From Poronia punctata (lineage: Eukaryota; Ascomycota; Sordariomycetes; Xylariales; Xylariaceae), in contig MU401602.1 in NCBI GenBank assembly GCA_022579005.1, forward strand, positions 1 to 64,000: a stretch of 64,000 nucleotides of DNA, given 5' to 3'. Numbering within the stretch: the stretch's first letter is position 1; each line of letters starts with the position of its first letter. Below are positions 13,401-23,491 of this stretch, in pieces. The notes under the pieces were generated by a model. That model searched no databases. It was given only the letters and a program-made list of their open reading frames with translations, and had not been told where the DNA came from. Position numbers and translations under genes: made by a program.

Positions 13401-16020
13401 TTTGCACTTATAACCTAGTTAGTTATATAAGCTTAAGCAATGCTAAGCAAGTAAGTTTTATATTTGTTTTATTTTAATTTTTTTATTTATATTATTTAGT
13501 TTTAGCTTATGCTAAAAGCAGGTTAGCTTTAAACGCTTGCCAGTTTTACTATTAGCAAGGTTGCTAGTTTGCTTATTACTATAGTAGCTAGTAAGAACGT
13601 AGCTAACCTTTTTTAAACCTTATAGCTACTAACTAAGCCTATACAAAGTAGTGCTATCTTTTAAGGCTTTAAAAAAGCTGGCTATAGCGTTAAAAATGTA
13701 TACTTTAAAGCCTTTTTCCTTTTGTGCTAAGTATTTTTTATTAAAGTTGTAAACATTAATACGCTTTATATTATATATACTTAAATTTTTAATAAAGATT
13801 CTCTTAGTTTAAACGCTAGCAAGAAAATAAAATAAATTATTAATACTAAGGTTTAAAAGATTATTTTAGTATATTATTTAAGCAAACTTATATGCTTATT
13901 ATTTAAGTTATTATTTTTTAATATAAATACAAACTTTATAACGTTTAATGTTTACTGCAACTATACTTTTAATATTTTTTAAAACTTTAAGCATAAGATC
14001 TTTTAGTTAAGTACTTATGTAAGTGTTCTTTTTATTATAATAAATAAATTAACGCTAATATTATAATATTTAAGAAATTGTTGTAAACTAATATTGTAAC
14101 TTTAGTTAAAAACAGTTTTTTATTAACTTTATTAAAAGATATAACAATACTGCTATTAAAATAGTAATAAAAAATTAGATTTATGTTTAACTTTAAGATG
14201 CGCATATTTTTAAAACTATGTTTTGCCTTGTTTAGCTAATTATTAATTATAAAGCTATATATAGTAATAAAAAAAACCTTTTTTTTTATTACTTTAAGGT
14301 TATTGCTTACGTTATTTTAATAGCAGTTAAAAAGGTTTATTTTGCTAAACGTAAGCGTAACAAGAACGTAAACAGCTTATATATTACCTAAAAGCATAAC
14401 TTAAAAACATAGGAAAAAGTTAAAAACCGTTGCAAAGCTATAAGCAACACTTATAAAGCTTTAAGCGCTTATAAATACTTTAAAAATATAGAGCTTAGTA
14501 ATATTACTTAAAAGGACTTTACTTAACCTTGTAAAGCTACTAGCAAGCGTTAGGCTTTTTAAATTCTTAAAAATGCTATAATATTTAATTTACTACCTCT
14601 TAGTGCTTAGGCTAAATAATAACAACAACAATTGCTAGTACTTAAAGCTAAAAAAGAGAATATTTACAATGCATTTTTAAAGCAATTACAATATAAACAA
14701 TACAAAAGCTGTAGTAGTTAAAGAAGTGCTTCTTATTATTTAAGCTTATTAATATAATCTTTGTTTGTATTTAATATTTATAAAAAAAAGGCCGACTTAA
14801 ATATAGACCTTTGTTTTTTATAGTTACTAGCAGCTTTGTTGCTGGCTACTTTATAAATGCTAGCTACCTTTTAGTTATAGGCTGCCTTATAGTCGCTAGG
14901 CTTTTTATAGCTGCTGGTCTTATAATAGCAACTTTGTAAAGGTTTACTTTTTGCTAGTACGTTATTTAGTTTTATAAAGCGCCTTTTTTTTTTTTTAGCG
15001 TTTAGTAATAACGTGCTTTTTATTTAATATATTTTAATTTAATAAGCATTAAAACAACGTTTTGCTGCTTAGCAGTAACAAGCATAATAATAAGCACAAA
15101 AACCCTTTTAATAGCTTAAACGTTTAACTTATTATAATATTAGTAGTAATAATATTACTTAGCAGTAATACTAATATAAGTTTTTATTAAATAACAAAAA
15201 TAATAAAATTATTAATATATTGTTTAAATTAAAGTTATTAAACAAAACTTTTAACATATTATTTAACTTAAAAAACTTAAAGTTTAAAAACAGTTTTTTT
15301 AAAATAGTACTTAAACGTATAAAACGCTAATAAGCTAGTTACTATTAATAATAAATAAAAACGGTCTTATAAGTTTATTATATAGCAAAGGTAAAAAACC
15401 TTACTTTTAATATATTTGTTTTTTTATAACTAAGTCTGCTAATATTAACTTATAGTAAGGTTTTTAGTTTATTTTTAAGTAGTTTAAATAGCTACTTTTA
15501 TTATTAAAATATGCTTAACTAAACTTTTTATATTTAACAACAATAGTGCGCTTAAAAAAGTGTTTATAATAAATTTCTTTATATTTTTGTTAGTATTATT
15601 AAACGTAAACTAAGGGTAAACTAGTTTAGGATCTTATAGTAGGCTATAGTAAAATTTAGCGCAAGCATTGTTAATTGCTTTGTTAAAATGTCTAACCTTT
15701 TTTTATTTTCTTTAAAACTTTTTTTTATTTTTATTTAAATAAATTATTTAATTGTATTAATGCTTAATAGTATATAGACAACTTTTTAATTAATTAATTA
15801 ATAAAATAAAGAAGTTTTGCTGCTAATTGTATTTTTATAAAATTTATAGTGTGTTTTATAGTAAGTGTAGTGCCTTGTTTCTACTATAATTAACTAACGC
15901 TTTAGCATACTTGCAAAAAGGTACTTTTATAGGTAATTTGCCTACAAAGTAACTTAACCTCCTATAGCTATTATAAAATCCATAAGCGTTATAAAATCCA
16001 CAATAACTGTAGCTATTGTA
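7440..16020. repeat. AT-rich RIP-like core of the element
   Basis: About 8.6 kb of extremely AT-rich DNA with stops in all six frames. Some stretches still look like former coding sequence. On the plus strand a frame open from 9563 to 9707 reads through Cys/Lys-rich text including CLRYCASYKGSLRP and can be followed with scattered TAA/TAG to about 9960. Another Lys/Gln-rich stretch appears near 14630-14720. TAA/TAG interruptions are what RIP makes from CAA/CAG and TGG. I do not recognise the protein. The core edges carry a shared motif (ATTTTATAACGCTTG near 7530; its complement near 15985), so the core may be an element in its own right. Confidence 0.7.
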
Positions 16021-16059
16021 CAACGCTAACAGCCGTTGTGGCCTCCCTTAATCTCCCGC

Positions 16060-16127
16060 TATAGTAGGTAGGTAGGTAGGTAGGTAGGTAGGTAGGTAGG
16101 TAGGTAGGTAGGTAGGTAGGTAGGTAA
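16060..16127. repeat. (GTAG)n microsatellite
   Basis: A nearly pure GGTA tandem tract of about 64 bp lies inside the right terminal repeat, followed by a short GGCA/GACA tract at about 16146-16172. It mirrors the tetranucleotide tracts at the left end of the element. Confidence 0.93.
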
Positions 16128-16168
16128 ATAGATAGGGCGCAAGGTAGCAGGCAGGCAGACAGGCAGGC

Positions 16169-16324
16169 AGGTATACCTAGCAGTCCTTGCAAGTTAAGTT
16201 ATTTTTCTATAAAATACTTAGGCAAGAGACGCTACGTTGCAATCTGCATGCTGGCGTTAAGTATTTAGACCTAAGTAGAGAACTCTTTAAATATAGGAAT
16301 TTTTTAAAGTAGACGTAGGTAGGC
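16169..16324 (-). repeat. Terminal inverted repeat A, right arm
   Basis: This is the inverted copy of 6759-6913. Read on the minus strand it begins GCCTACCTACGTCTACTTT and ends at AGGTATACCT. It is followed on the plus strand by TA (16325-16326). Differences from the left arm are mainly transitions. Confidence 0.88.
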
Positions 16325-16332
16325 TAGAAATA

Positions 16333-16408
16333 AAGGAAGAGGGCTAATGCGCACTAAGTAGAGAAACTCCTTAGATGTAGGAATTTTTCAAGGTAGACGT
16401 AGGTGGGC
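16333..16408 (-). repeat. Terminal inverted repeat B, right copy
   Basis: This is the inverted copy of 7138-7213, lying outside the right A arm. It contains GTGCGCATTAGCCC on the minus strand and is followed by TA (16409-16410). On the left the order from outside in is A then B. Here it is B then A, so the two pairs interleave instead of nesting. Confidence 0.83.
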
Positions 16409-17525
16409 TATCTTATTGAACTATAGCTCTTTTGCGTCTCTAAAATACCTGCCGCCACATGTACAGGGATTCGAAGTTCATACCTATTTAAAAGAATATA
16501 ATATGCCATTGCCTGCTTGGTACTTAATCATGGGTACACATATGGGCAGATCGAATTTAGTTGCAGTACTGTAAAGATACCCAAAGCTATAGCCTATAGG
16601 TACTATGCGAGATGTTGGTACGTGTAGAACAGATATTCGAATACCGTACGAGTATGGCGTCGTCGGGGTTTTACGTGGTAGAGGTGGGGCGCCGTGCGTG
16701 AAAGGGCTCCCACGGGCGCTACAAAGCAGACCCGCAACGTCCATAATAGGACTGGTTATGATATACCTAACCTTAGCTTGCTGCTGGGGGGGCTGGCTGG
16801 CTATTTGGTCTAAACTATGGACGGACGAGTGGGAGGGTCGGCGGATGGCTCCTTGGCTCCGTCTGTCTGGCATCCTGGATCAGGTAGTACTCTTTTCACG
16901 TTCATCATCTCTCTGACATCCGACCTCTCGTCACATCTGATCAGAAGCTCCCATCACGACCTGGATACACTAAAGGATAATTGTTTCCTCCTCCATTTTA
17001 AAAACCCACCCAGTTTCGATAGGCTTGTTTTTAGGATCGGTTCGAACTTATTTGAAGTCTTGTCATACTCGAGTTGGCACCGCCCGCGGCCACCCCCCCT
17101 TTTGCCTACAATCTAAAATTTCCTACTAACTGCTCTCTAAGAGCTTGTCTTTGTGGTGCCCTATCTTTGGCACTTTCGGTCATTGCTACACCCTCTCACC
17201 ATCCAGATCCTCTTGTCTTAGTGCAAACTAGGAGCAAAATTAGAGAAGGGGCCAGTGCCAGAAGAGGCGAATCAGACACGAACCACAAATCGCATACCGC
17301 ACATCACCGAACAAAGTCGACGGGTAGGCGGCCAGACAGCAGAAGACATATTCTTTCGGGGTATAAGGAACACCGGCTGAGGATACCGATCTTCTAATAC
17401 TCCGCATATAGAGACCGCCAGGCTAGGGGCTGGGGCCGTGACGGAGAGCACGACAGAGAGAGGGCTGTCGGACGCCTTGTTGCGCGCGTCTCTGTATACA
17501 TGATTGGGTAGTTGACTAGACGAAG
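16409..17525. other. Intergenic and STE50 upstream region
   Basis: No gene is supported. Base composition returns to normal at the element boundary. Open frames of about 100-130 codons overlap on both strands at 16484-17116 and look incidental. A TACGAGTA motif is at 16647. The C-rich stretch near 17085-17100 and the following 400 bases probably belong to the STE50 promoter and leader. Confidence 0.5.
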
Positions 17526-19264
17526 ATGAACTTCGACTCAGGTACGGCATACGCCGAATCCGATGCCGACGACGAATACGAGCGGAGTCTGCACACAGGC
17601 TCGCCAGTGCTCGCCACCGACTCAGAGATCTCCCCGACCGATTCCGACGGCCGTTCTTCAACAGAACATACCCCGACAACCTATGGCCATCGTAGTAGTG
17701 CCGATCGGCTCCCCGAGACCATCATCTCAGAATGGACAGCGGAGGAATGTGCTGAATTTATCGCCTCAATCGGTCTACAACAATATTCGGACCGCTTCAT
17801 CGGTGCGTGTGCAGCTCATAAAAGCCATTGTTGCGTCTCTGGTTATTTCGATCTTGCGGAATTGCGCTCGCGTAGCTTTCCTTTTCCCTCTTATCTTCCC
17901 TCCCCGCCTCCCGTCTTTTTATCATGTCCGCCATTTTTGGTTTCCTTTGGTCGGCCGTCTTCTAACGTGTCGGGCTGTGTATCGGTATAGAAAACGAGAT
18001 CGTCGGCGAGGCTTTAGTAGCTCTGCTTCATGACGATCTCAAGTCGATGGGCGTAGTCAGTGTCGGGCATCGCCTCACTATCCTCAAGAGCGTCTACGAC
18101 GTCAAGAAAGCGCAGGATATCCCCATCGAAAGTGATCAATACGTCCCACTGTGTACGTGTCTCTTCTTCAGCGTCCCTGCCCTGCGTGGCTAGTCCTTGC
18201 TGGTTAACATATGCATTGCCTATGGTCATGTAGCCGCAGATGCCGAGGCGCAATACGCCACGGCAACTCTGAAAGATATCAAACATCTCGTTGAGCAGCT
18301 ACGGCTACGGGACGAGAGGATGAGTTTGTTCGAGCAAGACCACAGGCGGTTAATGGAGGAATACCGGAGGTTGCGTGAAGACGTGCTACCAGCTATCCGC
18401 CTTGCAAAAAATGCTCAGCAACCGCTGCCCAACGTGGCGGCCGGAAATCCAAATTACGCTTTTGAGGCTTCGGCGGCATCCACCTCTGTGCCAGTCTCCG
18501 CTTCGGCACTACCTTCAGGCGGACTCAAGCGACAGTATTCCACTAAGAAGACGGTCGCTGGCGCCGGCACTAATCAAATGAGTACTTCTCCCAGCCATCT
18601 CCAAATGACTCACGACCGCCCTTCGGTGGAACAAACATTGGACCCGGCCAGTGCGGCTGAGCGTGCCGTGCTGTCGTCTTCCCACCTCGCCGCTTCCTCG
18701 GCCGTAAACGGCACCGGCCAGGCATCGTCCCCAAGCTACTCGTCTAATATGCCATCGCCCACCTCGCCTCCTACTCTTGGCAGCGCTACCCTCGCATCCC
18801 GCTCGTATCAGTCTAGCCAACCCACAACGGCAAGCCGTAGCACTTTCCCCGAGAACGAACACAGCTACAGTGCAAAGCAGCCCATAGCGCCGCGTCGCAT
18901 GCAGACGCCTGTGCCAGAGACGCCCGGATCTGGCTCATCGGTAGAGATATTCAAATCCTTCCGTGTGAGCATGGATGACCCTTGCTACAAAGTCCTGCCA
19001 GCTGCACTTAAAAAGTACCAGATCAACGCCCCGTGGGACCAGTACGCCCTTTACATTGTTTACGGTGATCAGGAACGGTGTCTCGGTCTCCAAGAAAAGC
19101 CGCTCATCCTCTTCAAGCAACTGGACAAGGAAGGGAAGAAGCCCATGTTCATGCTACGAAAGACCAACACTGCGCAAACGGATGCAGATGTTCCTGGCAG
19201 CGCTGGCTTAGGGTCGGGCGCAGCTAGGGGCGCTAATTATGACCCGCCCGGAGGCATAATATGA
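17526..19264 (+). CDS. STE50: Ste50-like SAM/RA-domain adaptor of MAPK cascades
   Basis: Ste50 tethers the MAPKKK Ste11 to upstream activators in mating, filamentation and osmotic signalling. I read three exons: 17526-17802, 17991-18152 and 18234-19264, giving 489 residues. An acidic Ser-rich N-terminus precedes a SAM domain at about 68-133 (WTAEECAEFIASIGLQQYSDRF, then joined text ending LTILKSVYDVKK across the first splice). The segment at 147-200 is helical and probably coiled coil (DIKHLVEQLRLRDERM). A Ser/Thr/Pro-rich linker follows, and a C-terminal Ras-association domain lies at about 385-465 (IFKSFRVSMDDPCYKVL ... PMFMLRKT). The domain order matches Ste50 and its filamentous-fungal homologues, which are longer than the yeast protein. 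The intron donors are GTGCGT and GTACGT. The phases agree, and only splicing restores the SAM domain. Confidence 0.93.
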
Positions 19265-20870
19265 CGGACGGCACTTAGCCTAGGGCGGGAGAGGAGACGG
19301 GGCGAGTGGGTTCAATGACGGGGTGCAGAGGAACTACTTGGAGCCTGGTCGACGGAACTTGTGCCTTTTTTCTAATGACTCCCTCTGTCTATCCGTTATA
19401 ACTTTTGGATCTTTGTATGTTTTGGTGGGCTACCTACTGTTGTTGCGCGGGATGGTCATTTTTGGGTGGCGTTGTGATAATTGCATAGCGTGCGAGAAGA
19501 GCTATTATGCCTGGTAATGCGTGTTGATATGGGAATTATTTAGCATTGCCTCAAAATGGTGATTGGGCCCCTCTTGTTCCCTTCTCGTTCTATTTTCCCT
19601 GAATTTATCGGTCTGCATCTCCCTATTCCTTGGTTCAGCTCGTTATATCACCCTGGCATTTGTCAAGGATTCAATCTTCCCAGGTCAGTGTGATACCCTA
19701 AGGCAAGCGGCCCAACGTCGTTGCTTGGCCAGAAAGGGGGATAGAAAAGGCGGCTCAACCCCAAAACAACTCCCTCTAGATTAAATGGATCTACTGTATA
19801 CAAACATTATATTCTACGATTGCTTCATAAAATAACTTGGTATAGTAAACATGCTAACATCACATCATTGTTTGCAAGCCCATGCTTTATATATCTCTCT
19901 AGGATGTCTCCTTGGCCCCCTTTCAAGTGCGTATAGACAATGTTGGCAACTGTTCTTTGACTTGGTAACCCTTCTGCGGTAGATTGTGCTATCATCGATC
20001 AGGCAACCCCAATGTGTACCATATGTAAGTACCTTTGTCTACCTTAAAAACCTGATGGGGTCTACATGAGCCCATTGTATGTACATGAAATATGACGATA
20101 CCTGCTACTTAGATAGGTGCCTAGACACCTTGTAGATGTAGCAAGTTTTAACTGAAGAAACTCTCTGCAGCTCTAGAATTAGTAGGACCATTGAAAGCAT
20201 TGTAAACAATGGCTGCAACAACTTCTTGATTTTTTTCTTGCCTACTATTTTCTGAAGGGTTATACAACACCTTTGCGCCAGACACATTTCACAGGTCATA
20301 ACATTACAACATCAACAAACTGATCTAGTATTTTTACCTGCTAGATACAGAATTCATTGTCTGGTATAGTCATTTCACCATCACAGGTAACTCAACCCCA
20401 TTTATCTCATTCCTGTACCGCCTGTCTACACGGACGAGTACATACCTACTTGGTGAATACTTGAAATGTGCTAACTAACTGAATGCCTGCATAGGTGTGT
20501 GCTAGGTATTCGATTCCTCTGGGTGTGCCAAAAGTAAAGATGGCCCCACCACGCAAGCGAATCAAAATCATCTTTACCAAGAAAACCAACCATGGATATG
20601 GTGGATTTGAGCTTAAAGAGGGAGGTCCGTGCACCGATTCCTTGAATGTTCCCCAAGCCACTTTTGGCTGCCAACCGCGTTGCCAACCGCGCATTCCCAA
20701 AGCACCATCAAGAATATTATCAAAGTAGCAGACCAGACAAACCAAGTCCTGCCACAGCAAAACTCAACAAGAAACGCATACTGGAACCCATACCGAATCG
20801 CATACTGAAACAATATATTATAGAATACAATCCCTACCTACACCTTGTCCCCAAAGTACGCATTGAGACC
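19265..20870. other. Intergenic between STE50 and TAF14
   Basis: No gene is supported across these 1.6 kb. The first 500 bases are probably the STE50 3' UTR and terminator region. At 20034-20046 there is a short echo of the element terminus (GTCTACCTTAAAAA). Overlapping frames at 20446-20813 on both strands look incidental. Confidence 0.45.
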
Positions 20871-22033
20871 ATGCAGATCGAGGTTAGTTAGACCCCCCGC
20901 GCCCCCTCGGCCCTCTTTATGTTCCTGGAGAGTCTCGAGTCGCGATACCTATTGTCCAGACAGGGTCAATTAGCTAGTTTTCAGGCACTTTCAGAGCGCG
21001 GTTTGCTTCATCATGTTTCATCTTTATGTAGCCCTCTGTAGTTCCATGTTCTCATCCCTCTCCCGCTGCTCCCCACCCCCGATACAATTGCTACCAATTC
21101 ACCTGCTAATATGACATCACCTTAGCGCAAAGTCCGGCTCGTCACCGAGCAGAAGAATATGTACGCGACATATACTGTTAGGTTGCTCGATAAGCACAGC
21201 CTTGCCTTGCTCCCTTGTTCCTTCCGTAATACTAATGTAGACCCTCGTTGTTTTACAGCCCCAAGGAGTCGCCCATGCCCGACTTCCCGATGAAGGAATG
21301 GAGTGTTAAGCTCTTTCTTCTGGACCAAGATGGGAATAAACACCCAGCCAACTGTTTTACGAAGGTTGTTTACAACCTCCACCCATCTTTTGCAGAGCCA
21401 CAGCAGAGTAAGCCGGACTCGACCAGGGATGCCAGAACGTTACACCTTAGCTAACTATTGCGTGCTGTTAGCTTTCCACGAGCCCCCCTTTACCTGTACG
21501 AACGAGGGCTGGGGCGAGTTTGAGATGTCGGTCGACATGTACACGACCGAGAAGGCGAAAATCACGATATTCCACGATCTAAACTTTCAGTCACCCGAGT
21601 ACAAGAACGATCACACGATCGTTTTTAAGAACCCGTCCCAGGCCCTCGTCCAGGCCCTCCGGGAAACAGGCCCAGTGGGCAACGATGACGACGCGAAAAA
21701 CGCCAAGGCCCGTAAGGGTGCTGAGGGCAAGAAGCGGAAGTATGCTTTCGACATTGAGAAAATGGCAGACGCGATGACGAAACTTAATGAGGAGGATTTA
21801 CTCCACGTTATTCAAATGATCCACGACCATAAGAGCGATGATACAGTCACCAATAACGATATTGAACGTGGAGAATTCTCCATTGACCTCTACACCATGC
21901 CAGAGGCCCTGGCCAAGATGATCTGGGATTTCCTTGTAAGTCAGACCTGCCCCTCCCTTATCTCTGCCGTCCATCTCCCCTTACCTAAAGAAAACACCCA
22001 TTGAGCCATAAGGCAAGGTCAGCTGACGGCTAG
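20871..22033 (+). CDS. TAF14: YEATS/ET-domain protein, Taf14-like
   Basis: Taf14 is a shared subunit of TFIID, TFIIF, SWI/SNF, INO80 and NuA3. Its YEATS domain reads acylated histone lysines and its ET domain binds partner peptides. My exon model is 20871-20882, 21126-21160, 21259-21407, 21472-21935 and a short last exon 22013-22033, about 226 residues. The spliced N-terminus reads MQIERKVRLVTEQKN, the expected start of the family. The YEATS domain (about 5-125) contains KEWSVKLFLLDQDG, FTKVVYNLHPSF, EPPFTCTNEGWGEFEM and HDLNF. A charged Lys/Ala linker precedes the ET region (about 160-220; AFDIEKMADAMTKLNEEDLL ... PEALAKMIWDFL). The first two exons are only 12 and 35 nt. The last exon is uncertain: an acceptor five bases later (22018) or read-through to 22004 would change only the last residues. 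Confidence 0.92.
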
Positions 22034-23491
22034 AACCACAGCTTGAACAGAAGCTGGTGACACCGTAGACGGCCTGCCGGGCTTGGTGGAGGCCAGTGAA
22101 CGCCCTTGACGAAGACGTAGGCAAGGGGATTCTAACCATCTGTTCTGTCCGTCCTCTATCCGAGATTTATTCTTTTTCTGTTTTTCTTCGAGGACAGCAT
22201 TGCATTGGCGTTCTTGCGTAAGGTGGCTCAAAATCCGAGCATGGGCATTGGCAAGGAGGCACTGGTTACTTTTGGCGTACGGTTGATGTTTTCCTGCGCT
22301 TTGCCTGTCATGGTAGATTTCCCATGTATGTAATGTCAGCTGGGGACAGAATTAGAGTAAATCGCCCCCCATCCCCGCCCCTCTCTTGCCTACTCGTAGA
22401 CGTGCCGAGAGAAAGGAAGAGGGAAAAGGGGCACATGCAACCATAAGTTTCTTGTATTTTTCGATTGATATTATCATGTGCATGTTGGTGTAGGTACAAG
22501 TATCTGCCCTGAGTACGGTACCATGCATCTAGTACTGAGTTATCCCTGGCAGCGGCATAGATACATTAAACTGGTAACAATATCACTGCCTCTTTTATAA
22601 TCGCTTCTTTACATAGGATAGCAGACCTTTTGTTCCCCTGCAATAAATAAGTTGGATGATTATGCGCTTCAAGCCTAAACTGTATCGCGCTATACGATGT
22701 TATATTGCGGAATAATATACTCGTGATAGAGCTGCTAATATTAGATATCTAGAAACAACCAAGTATATAACTATAATGTGTACACGTAGATGGTAGCGCA
22801 CCTGTAGAAATAGACACACACTTGTACAGCATGGGTCTATATGTACATTATTAAGTACAAGTATCTACGCATTAGTACCTATGTGCAAGAAATAAGTAAG
22901 TAAAGTACTAACCTACTAATTACCACATCCGCTCATTTGTATCTGGTATGTTTTCCCGGCCTGGCCAGCCAAAGATAGTGAGCAATTAGGCAAGTGAGGT
23001 TGTCGCATACTGTTCCCCGCGTTTTCTTCCCCGCAACTACCTAGGTTAGGTAACCTTAGCCTCACCTTGAATCTAATCTGCAAAGAACAACCAATTCGTC
23101 CCACATAGTGAGGCAGTCTGTCAGTTTAGAAGAAACAGACATACCTTGAATACCTACCCTACCACCTAAGGTTAGACCTCTAGTCTAATATTAGTGAACC
23201 TAAAGGCTGGGGGCTAGCCTAGGGGCTTAGGTACTTAGCATATTACCTAACTCCCTATCCACATACCTTATTCATACGGTGACCTTATGGTCAGTCCCTA
23301 TCATGCCACTTTAATTGACAACTCCCAACCCCGATATCTATAAGCCCTCAAAACCCGTCTCAAACCGAAGTTCTGGTACTGGTACGAACGCCCTACCCAA
23401 AGACAATGCAAGCGGCAAAGGTACACTTGGTTCAGGCCCAATGATCGGATGACCCAATGATTGTACGAGATATACGCATATACAATATTCC
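22034..23491. other. Intergenic upstream of the Zn2Cys6 gene
   Basis: I see no gene in these 1.45 kb. Moderately AT-rich patches (about 22560-22920) alternate with TACCTA/TAGGTA-rich stretches (about 23030-23270). The latter part is likely promoter for the regulator that starts at 23492. Confidence 0.45.

Larger units (their letters stand above)
6759..16408. mobile_element. Large RIP-degraded element with interleaved terminal inverted repeats
   Basis: Two kinds of terminal repeat, A and B, share the same outer 19 bases (GCCYACCTACGTCTACCTT) and then diverge. A runs 6759-6913 and returns inverted at 16169-16324. B runs 7138-7213 and returns inverted at 16333-16408. All four outer ends abut TA, which fits the TA target duplication of Tc1/mariner-like DNA transposons. 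The A arms differ at roughly a dozen of 155 positions, mostly C/T or G/A transitions, as RIP would produce. Between the arms lie ACTT/ACCT and GTAA/GTAG tetranucleotide tracts and an AT-rich core full of stops. The repeats are seen directly. The class assignment is inference, because I cannot read a transposase. About 9.6 kb is long for Tc1/mariner, so nested insertions or another DNA-transposon class are possible. Confidence 0.75.

Noticed and set aside
16484..17116. Overlapping 100-130-codon frames next to the large element
   Set aside because: They conflict on opposite strands, match no family I know and lie in the likely STE50 promoter.
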